Part shown: in pieces, positions 57,230 to 64,000 of the stretch
How the letters are laid out: every line of letters begins with the position of its first letter
Position numbering within the stretch: the first letter of the stretch is position 1
NCBI GenBank assembly: GCA_032821775.1
Contig: JAVLRN010000013.1
Coordinates: 434,001-498,000, forward strand
Reading direction: 5' to 3'
Origin: Sanguinoderma infundibulare
Lineage: Eukaryota; Basidiomycota; Agaricomycetes; Polyporales; Polyporaceae
DNA: 64,000 nucleotides
Position numbers and translations under genes: made by a program
The notes under the pieces: model-generated
What the model saw: only the letters and a program-made list of their open reading frames with translations
The model's database searches: none
What the model was told of the DNA's origin: nothing

Positions 57230-57524
57230 GGCGAGCAGCTAGGATCACATATCAAACCCATATCCACCGGAAATCACCAGTCAGTAATGACCTCTCCGGA
57301 CCATGTTCTCTGCGGGAGCCTGCCGCCTGGCAGCGGTCCCAAGCACTGCATGGCGATCACAGAGCTTGTAACTTTCCCTGTAAAACAATGTAGCTACTAC
57401 TCACCTCCAATATCTGTACTCTTGTCATACGCGATGAGCGATTTGTTTTGCCTGTGGTGATCTCCTCAGTGTGTGCAGCAGCACACCAGCTCGCACCCTC
57501 CACAGCTCACTCTGACGATTGATT

Positions 57525-57572
57525 TGCTATGGGCCAGGTGTGTACATTGGATTACATACCAAACCCATAGCA
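57525..57572. repeat. Imperfect palindrome at the block B edge
   Basis: TGCTATGGG and CCCATAGCA are perfect inverted arms nine nt long with a partly paired 30-nt centre; counterpart of 6400-6447. Confidence 0.6.
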
Positions 57573-57600
57573 TGCCTATCGATTGCGAGGGGAGGGGTGT

Positions 57601-58102
57601 AAGAATACTCGCCGTGCTAGTACCGTCGGTCAATCCCCACGGGCCATAGATATGTTGAGCGTGGAGACAATCGAGATTGCAAGTGGTCATGAAGCCTAGA
57701 GACAGGATTGCGTACAAGAGAAACTGAGAATGTGCGCCTGCGGTAGAGCTTCTCCCGGTGGAGCTTTAGGCTGGCAGTCGGTAGGGAAAAGTTTGTGGGT
57801 CTGATCGATGGCTGCGTCAAGGCTGCGTGTCGACGGCTGGGCGTCTCGCTTACTCATTACGGTCATAACCGACACTCCCACGCTTACAGCAGCGCCACCG
57901 TGCCAGAGCTCCAACGTACGTTCAACTTCTTTGCCTCTTCTCCCCTGGCCCTCCTCTTCTTCTCAACTCCTACACAACAACCTGCCAGTGCTTTCGAACC
58001 TTTCGACTGGGATTTGAACGCTTTAGTCCGTTTCAATTCCTACGAGTGCATCTTACACTACTTACGTGAACGTTTCCTCAGTCAACCCAGGCTTCCGAGT
58101 CC
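57601..58102. other. Spacer, possible 5' exon of the next gene
   Basis: An open frame from ATG 57,808 could be a leading exon of the gene that follows, but no junction could be confirmed. Confidence 0.35.
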
Positions 58103-59473
58103 ATGCAGGCAACCAGCCGGTACTATGTATCAGTGTTTGGAGCCAAAGTCTACCACAAACGGTCATGGTACCTAGCCGCTCCCTTTCTAGCGTCCGTCAC
58201 GCCTTGGTCGTATCCTCGAGGGGCACATCCACGGACGTGGCAGTCAAAAGCATGGATCCACACCAATGCCGACTCCGACTCCATTCTCTCAAGTTCCCCT
58301 AGAGCACAAACGCCTGACGGTCCCGTATCAGGACGCCCCATATTCCCTGATGACAGCGCCTTGGCCGCCCTCCGACAAGCTCGCTGGAGGCGGCGAAACG
58401 CGCTCCAGATCCGCACCCTCGATTCAACCAAGCTCGACAACGAAGACTACGCCGACATCTCGCTGAGGGGCAAGGCCGAAAACACCATCTACACCCCAGA
58501 CTCCGTGAAAAACTCCCACCGCGCAGACGGGAAATACGCCCACCTCTACCCGAAGGGCTGGGAGCACGATGTCTTTCCGGCGAACGCCAAGGGGTTCCTC
58601 TACTACCACCAGCCTCCAAACGCACCTCCTCTCGCGGGAGAGATCCGGTTTCGTTGCACAGCGTCCGACGACCCCCTCAGCTTCGCCGGCGGCGCCGACC
58701 TCCTCACCGAAGGCGGGGTGCCATACACCATCCCCCTCCTCGTCGTCGCCCGCGCGTCCGTCTACGCGCCGTTCCGGAACCTCCTCCTCCGCGACGGTTC
58801 TGTGTCCCAAGAGACCATGGATCTCGCCGAGAACTGCGGGCAGGGGAACATCCAGCTCTTCCATCAACTTCACAATCGGTCCAAGACCGGTACGCGGCGC
58901 TCCACCGTCGTGTATGCGCTGGGGCAGCCGTTCGACGTGCCGCTGTCGCGGCCCGCACAGGTGACGTTCGCGTTCATCGGCAAGGACACGTACCTGCACG
59001 GCCTGCGGATGAAGTCTCCGACGGGTTTCTGGGAGAGATCGGGTGACGCGGAGGGGTCGATGGTCTTCACTGCTGCGTATGAGGGTGCGTCGTAGTTGGT
59101 CTTCTACCCGGTTGTGCCGCGGTTATGCATATTGACCCTTCTCCATGCAGGTACCGTGAAATGCTGCTTTGAGCTGAGGACTCGCCCAGAGAATCAAGGA
59201 GGGCGCACGGTCGTATTGCGCGTCCTCGGATTCGTGGATTCTGATCCCGTTCGGGCAAGACCGTCTCCCGACGGACGTCCTTGGCCGGAGGAGCTGAGAC
59301 CGCGCGTGGGTGGGCTGTTGATGAGATTTCGCCACAGGAAGGCGCAGCCGATTGCGTTCGCGCTTGACGAATCGGCTCAAAAGCCAGTGAAGCGGCCTTG
59401 GTACAACAACTTGCGCGCGGGCTTGGAGGTTTTGGTGGAGAACGAGAGGTTGTATGGGTCGTATGGATGTTGA
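58103..59473 (+). CDS. Conserved hypothetical fungal protein
   Basis: Two exons, 58,103-59,084 and 59,151-59,473, joined by a 66-nt intron (GTGCGT...GCAG), give 434 residues. Recognisable landmarks are YAHLYPKGWEHDVFPANAKG, a Pro-rich GEIRFRC block, a hydrophobic PYTIPLLVVARA segment and a C-terminal block (GRTVVLRVLGF; VKRPWYNNLRAGLEVL). No catalytic motif or known domain is evident to me; proteins of this style occur in polypores. The first ATG of the open frame was used, but an upstream exon is possible. It sits between repeat blocks B and C and is single-copy in the window. Confidence 0.6.
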
Positions 59474-59639
59474 ACGGCATGTTTTCAACATCGAAATCCA
59501 TTACCCGGCTCCTCGTTATTCTCGCAGTAGTTGGCTCGCCCTCGGTCTGGACAACTTGCTTCTTCGACCATGGCCCCCGATGACGACGTTGACCCCCTGC
59601 CACTCTCCGGCATTCCATTGTTTTGCGAGATGTCCCCGA

Positions 59640-60032
59640 CTGGGTCGAGGGGGAGGAGGGGGCGGGCGCAGAGATGGCCGTCGTAGCGGGATGTCCAGCG
59701 GATCTCCGCGGAGGGTTCGAGCTGGACGTGCGCGTGGAGGTGGGAGCTTGAGCGAGCATTCGCGAATACGAGGACAGCAGGCTCACCGACTGCCAGTCGA
59801 AATCCTTGGGCGCTGCAGCTGGGTGGATGTAGACCTCCGGATAGTCTGGGACGCGTGAAATGTGCTTTGCCAGGTGGAATCCGACGATGGCTGCAGCAGC
59901 GACGAAGACCAGGGTGCGAGTCCTCCGACTGAGTCGCTTGCGGGCGGGACGTCCAGCGGGCGCGCCGTGCTGGACTGTCGGCGCAATGAAAGTGTGTACC
60001 TGCTCAACTTTGCGATCAGGCATGCCGACCAT
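59640..60032 (-). pseudogene. Truncated TAP-like hydrolase, copy C
   Basis: Exon 1 (59,787-60,032) is intact with the membrane segment TLVFVAAAAIVGFHLA. Exon 2 begins at 59,721 (LEPSAEIRWTS...ARPLLPLDP) but homology to copies A and B ends at about 59,640, where unrelated sequence begins. The nucleophile, acid and base are all missing, so no enzyme can be made. The splice donor TCG-GTGAGC is the one of copy A. Confidence 0.85.
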
Positions 60033-60654
60033 TGCGTTGGGATGATCTATGGCTTATCCTAGTGTTCAGTGTACTTGGTATCGCCGAGAACGAGTGCAGC
60101 AAGGCACAAGCTTGGGAACTCGCAGGAGTCAGGCTCAGGGACGCGCGCGCTTGTCCCACGCTGCACCGATCTGTCCTATGGCTATGCAGTGTGCCTGTCA
60201 CTGCCGTATCCACTTCAAATATCTTAGGATCAGTCCCGTTCGCCGTCACTCTTGTTCATGCGCAAACAACGTCTGGTCAAGGCGAGAAATGCTGAAGTCC
60301 GCCTGAGAATACACGTCCTCGTCGAGCGGCTGCGCCGAAGGTTACTGTCTCCCCTTCGTCGGCCGCCACTGCTATCACGCTGGAACGACACCGACGAGCC
60401 ATTGCAAGACCAAAGTCAAATGCGAGGCTGATGCGAACTCAGCTGAGTTTTCGAGCGGTACGGTCACTGCGACGCCAACTCGCTAGCCAACTTTGCTCCC
60501 CTGACAGGACCTGCCTGGCAATTTCAATTGTCTCTGCCCGACTACATCGCGAGCAGGACGCCGACGAGCTCGATGCGACTCAGGGTACCTCTGAAGGCCC
60601 GGATGAAGGCCCCTCCGAAATTTCCTTTTCCTTTGGAGGTCCAGAAGGAGGGGA

Positions 60655-61150
60655 CGAATGAAATGTTGGACTAGGAGGTGAAGAGGGCACGCAAGGAGAA
60701 GTGGAAGAAGTGGTGCCATGCGTGCATGCCTGAAGAATCCGGGATAGAAACAGAAGGTTGGCGGTCGAGAAGCATATGGGTCGGATGGTGAAAATTCAGT
60801 GATCGTCTCTGAATGGCTGTCTGAATTCACCGTCACATCGCTTGCTGTATTTCCAACGACGTCCGATCGACACGCTCCCATACGCCCCTTCCCCGACGTC
60901 CACAATCTGAACCAGTTCGGTCGCTCGTACAACAACTCCAACCTCCGCACTCTCGTCTCGCGCAAGTTCGCGTATCTTGCAGGGTTGTACGAGCAGTTCG
61001 ATCCCGGGACCCAGGAGGTCGAGTTCCTGAGGGCAGGATCGCAGCTGTTCGAAGCACAGTGAGTCCTCTTCCAGTTGCTACGTAAGGTCAACGCTGATGA
61101 CACCTTGGTGCGATCACAGCAAATAGCACAAAGCCCAGCGGATCCACGTT
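60655..61150. other. Insertion private to block C
   Basis: About 0.5 kb interrupts the stretch aligned with 53,990-54,030 of block B. It carries a segment KEKWKKWCHACM (plus strand) like that at about 397-440, and an open frame with NLNQFGRSYNNSNLRTLVSR and KFAYLAGLYEQFDPGTQEVE. It looks like two exons of an unrecognised gene; both ends are approximate. Confidence 0.4.
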
Positions 61151-61737
61151 CCAAATACGCAACACCACCATGGAACGATGAAGGACCGCCCGCTTGGTGC
61201 TTGGTCGACGTGTGTATGAGAATGGACGTACCTCGGCGACCGGCTCAACTTCCAATGCGACCCGGATGTCGACGACTTCGGAGATGCCGCTAGAGAGGAT
61301 GTGCGGTTCTGACTGAGGGGCGCGGACTGGGCGCGGCTACTCGGTGGCCCGTGTTCGTGTTTGTGATCTGCGATAATTGATTCGCGGGATGGGAGTGTTT
61401 GGCAGTTGTGCGCAGATTGCTCTCTTATGGTGCCTGCTCTGTGCTGACATGCGTTTTGCGGCTGCCAGGATTGTTGTTACTGGGAATTCGTAGAGTGGGC
61501 ATGATGAAATGCTGTCTACCATACTTAAATGTTATGTCAGCACTGTACGAGGTCTAGCTGTATGGTTGAGATTTTTAGCAAATACGAAGTTGGGTCCGCT
61601 CGGCGCTTTCCATGAAATGGCAAGATTCCAGAGGCTTCTAAAGGGGCTGACATGAGCCAACTCTTGTGGGATAAAAAGTAACATACATTGAAGATAGTCG
61701 CCATCGCAGCCTGGGGGCCCGAGAGACCTGCCCTTAT

Positions 61738-61932
61738 TTAGCAGGAGTTGTTGTGGTCCACCCGCGCGCCTGACGGTAAAATTGTGTCTCCGATGACCAT
61801 TGTCCTAGGGTTGTGGAGCTCCTCGCGATATTGCTCTTCGTACACATGAAGACAATCAGCTTCGGAGACGATGCAGTAATTGGCTTTTGAGATGACTTCT
61901 CCCGCTACCTGACTCTCAACCTCTGGTTGCAT
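61738..61932 (-). CDS. Short ORF kept in the repeat spacer, copy C
   Basis: Third copy of the 64-residue frame (MQPEVESQVAGEV ... VDHNNSC), closer to copy A in the middle (HNPRTMVIGDT) and sharing QVAGE-type changes with copy B. Confidence 0.3.
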   Translation of the reverse strand: MQPEVESQVAGEVISKANYCIVSEADCLHVYEEQYREELHNPRTMVIGDTILPSGARVDHNNSC

Positions 61933-62586
61933 CCGTCGCGCATTGCCCGGACCACCTAGCAATCAGCGTTTGCATATTGGGACAAAGCAAGCACTTACGG
62001 CAGACTCTCACGCATAGACAACGGAGAAGGAGCAGGAGATCTACTGATCCTTCGCACGGTGATCGATGCCGTGTCATTGGTTCGCGTTGTAGAGGTTCGC
62101 CGTTGCGTCCAGGGCTTGCACTATGATAGCTCTCCGCCGTGTCGGCATCTAGGGACTCCCGAGCCAGACTAAGACCTCTGAAAGCGTGATTGACGCCTGA
62201 AACGGTGATTGAGGACTGCGCTGTTGAAGCAAGGTCCCTTTGGAATGAGTGCGCAGACGCGTACGGCGAGCCGGCAAGCCAGGTGCTTGTACCCACTTAT
62301 GACATCCACCCGTGATGATCTGGGCTACGATCCTAGAATGCATACAGAGTGTTCACGTTCAGTTCACGATTGCGCCGGGATATCTGGGTCGATGCGCCTT
62401 TGGAAATACGCACATACAGCGGCGACGCGACCACTGTCATATCAGCTTCTCCTCGGCGCCCACAGCTTGCACTTGGTCCTTGTGGAGTGGTCCTTGATGT
62501 ACGCGTTTGTCATTGGACCGCGTTCCATGGTCTTGGTCCCGGAGTCCGAGGCCATCCCAATTTGTAACTCAGCTCTGAGCGCAGCA

Positions 62587-62592
62587 TATAAG
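62587..62592 (+). promoter_or_regulatory. TATA box of zinc-protein copy C
   Basis: TATAAG, 140 nt upstream of the ATG at 62,727. Confidence 0.6.
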
Positions 62593-62726
62593 TATTTGCC
62601 GCCCCGGACGGCGCGACATCTCCAACCACCACTGACCAGTACAGGCATCCCCGCTTCTGCTCCCTCCATCTCCATCCCTGCCCATATCCCCATACTCTCT
62701 TCACAGCCCCAAACATCACTTGTGCA

Positions 62727-64000
62727 ATGGCCGCGACACCAGATCAGCATCAAGGGCAGTTCGCAATCGTGCCCTTGTCTGGGCACCACATCCAACCGCA
62801 CTCGCTGCCAGCGAGAATACGAGAAAGTGTTCCTGAAGGAGCGGTAAGCCCATGACACTTCGAGGGAGGTATCCAATCACTTACTCTTGATGAAGGCCAG
62901 GACGCATTACATGCAGTGGGGTACGCAAGGCATGTGGGGCAAAGCGAAGGAAAGGACGGAGCAACATGACACCGCCAATGGACAACGCGTGGCACAGAGA
63001 GCGGCCAAAGCACAACGCTCATCTTTGTCCGAAGAGGGGTCCGAGACAACTGTAAGTCAAGACCTGGCATCGGATTTGCGCCACAATGTGTTACTCACTG
63101 CTGCGTCGACATAGACCAAAAAACGCAAGCAGCCGTCGTCCACGATCCCCGACATTCCGGTAAGCGTAAGCCACCTGCCATCCGACTTGCGCTGTGGTGA
63201 GTTACTCACTACTGCTTCGACGTAGAGCAAGAGACGTACCAACACGCGTCTGGTTGCACCCGCACCTTCCGCTCCCCTTGTCTGCTCCCATCCAGCTTGT
63301 AACAGTCGGAAGGTCAGCCGCTTTTGCCGCTCCCGTGCGTGCAAGAAGCACTGTCGAGAGGCCGGCGGATGTCCCGTGCGTGGCCATGATGCGCTCATCC
63401 CCGGCCCCCTCCCTTTGCCGCCCATCGCCGCCAACATCCCCAAATCCGACGATGCCACCGACGAACGCCTCCAGGGGGGCGTTTTCGGCTCGGGGGTCCG
63501 CCCGCGCAAGTCAACCTCGGTGGGGACACCCGCCGAGACGTTCCTGGACCACCAGTCGAGCTCGATGCATCTCTCTATGCTAGGGCAGCCTGCATACCGA
63601 GGGACGACGCCGCCAATGCGAAGTCGTCTGCTGCGCGAGAAGGAGACACCGTACTCGCCGCCCAACCGGAACGTCACCAGCCGTGCGTCGAGGTCGGGAC
63701 ATGCGCCAGTGGCCCCCACCACTCTGCCGTGTCCTCGCCCGATGCGGCCTGCGCTGAGTCTGCTCGCTGCGACCGGCGATGGGCATATACTGCTCAAGGC
63801 CTTCGACATCGAGCACGACGGCCAGACGAGGGGTTCGCCCCAGCGTGCGTACGGGGGCTCTGACGGCGGCGCTTCAACTTCTGCGCACCTCCCATCCACG
63901 TCGCTGGCCGCCTTCCAGCAGCATCCGGCTCCTTCGCTCCTTCCATTCACACTGCGACCTGGCGAGCTCCCGTACCCTCTAGTCGACCACTACGTCGCGT
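62727..64000 (+). CDS. Putative zinc-binding protein, unknown family, copy C (cut by window end)
   Basis: Exons 62,727-62,843, 62,896-63,051, 63,115-63,159 and 63,226 to beyond 64,000; about 364 residues are visible and open. The Cys/His cluster is complete and identical in spacing to copies A and B. After exon 3 the sequence is CCGGTAAGCGTAAGC, so both the copy-A donor and the copy-B donor are present and either would keep the frame. Exon 2 and intron 2 are closer to copy A than to copy B. A long antisense open frame over exon 4 was not accepted. Confidence 0.78.

Larger units (their letters stand above)
51201..57600 (-). repeat. Segmental repeat block B (inverted copy of block A)
   Basis: Contains a minus-strand hydrolase and a plus-strand zinc-protein gene, the mirror image of block A. 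Similarity covers exons, introns, promoters and much of the spacer, and reaches the palindrome at 57,525-57,572. The spacer segment at about 53,200-54,300 is shared with block C but not with block A. Confidence 0.85.
59640..64000 (-). repeat. Segmental repeat block C (partial, same orientation as B)
   Basis: Starts abruptly at about 59,640 inside hydrolase exon 2, passes through the spacer, which is longer than in block B because of an insertion at about 60,650-61,150, and continues through the third zinc-protein gene to the window edge. Confidence 0.85.

Noticed and set aside
63057..63950. Long minus-strand open frame (297 codons)
   Set aside because: It is antisense to exon 4 of zinc-protein copy C, whose sense frame is supported by two homologous genes and shared splice sites.
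1..64000. CRISPR arrays, bacterial operons, rRNA genes
   Set aside because: No regularly spaced repeats, Shine-Dalgarno-led gene strings or rRNA signatures; intron-rich genes show a eukaryote.

Overview
The window is nuclear DNA of a filamentous basidiomycete, most likely an Agaricomycete (polypore-like). Genes carry many short GT-AG introns (about 45-70 nt), and there are fungus-typical families (DUF6533-type membrane protein, small secreted Cys-rich protein, six-hairpin glycosidase, Tom1/HUWE1-type HECT ligase). GC is moderate to high and no operons are seen. All gene models below were spliced by hand from the sequence; introns were accepted only when frame and splice sites agreed.

Layout. 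1-6.4 kb: fragments, a small secreted Cys-rich protein (-), the 3' part of a membrane-protein gene (+) and a secreted six-hairpin glycosidase (-). 6.4-12.25 kb: repeat block A, a divergent gene pair made of a putative zinc-binding protein of unknown family (-) and a TAP-like alpha/beta hydrolase (+). 13.9-18.1 kb: an isoprenylcysteine-methyltransferase-like gene (+) and an ABC1/ADCK-type mitochondrial kinase-like gene (+). 18.4-32.1 kb: PC4/Sub1 coactivator (-), sharing a 0.4 kb bidirectional promoter region with a giant 21-exon HECT E3 ligase (+, about 3,746 aa). 32.9-35.2 kb: a PaiB-like protein with a Glu-Gly repeat (+) and a GATA-like zinc-finger protein (-). 36.1-41.3 kb: an intact 12-exon DDE transposase-like gene (-) preceded by tandemly duplicated SNF2-ATPase fragments. 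41.5-51 kb: broken genes, a quinone oxidoreductase (+), tRNA-Ser(AGA), a DUF6533 membrane protein (-) and about 3 kb of gene-poor DNA. 51.2-57.6 kb: repeat block B, an inverted copy of block A with both genes intact. 58.1-59.5 kb: a conserved unknown protein (+). 59.6-64 kb: repeat block C, a second copy in the same orientation as B, with the hydrolase truncated and the zinc-protein gene running off the window.

The most unusual structure is the triplicated divergent module (zinc-binding protein plus TAP-like hydrolase). Two full copies form a roughly 6 kb inverted repeat around about 39 kb of ordinary housekeeping genes, and a third partial copy lies beside one of them. Introns and promoter TATA boxes are kept along with exons, and the copies show mosaic similarity, which suggests recent duplication with gene conversion. 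The second unusual structure is the intact transposase-like gene with a long C-terminal extension, captured SNF2 pieces upstream, and an intron made largely of a sequence repeated downstream of the gene.
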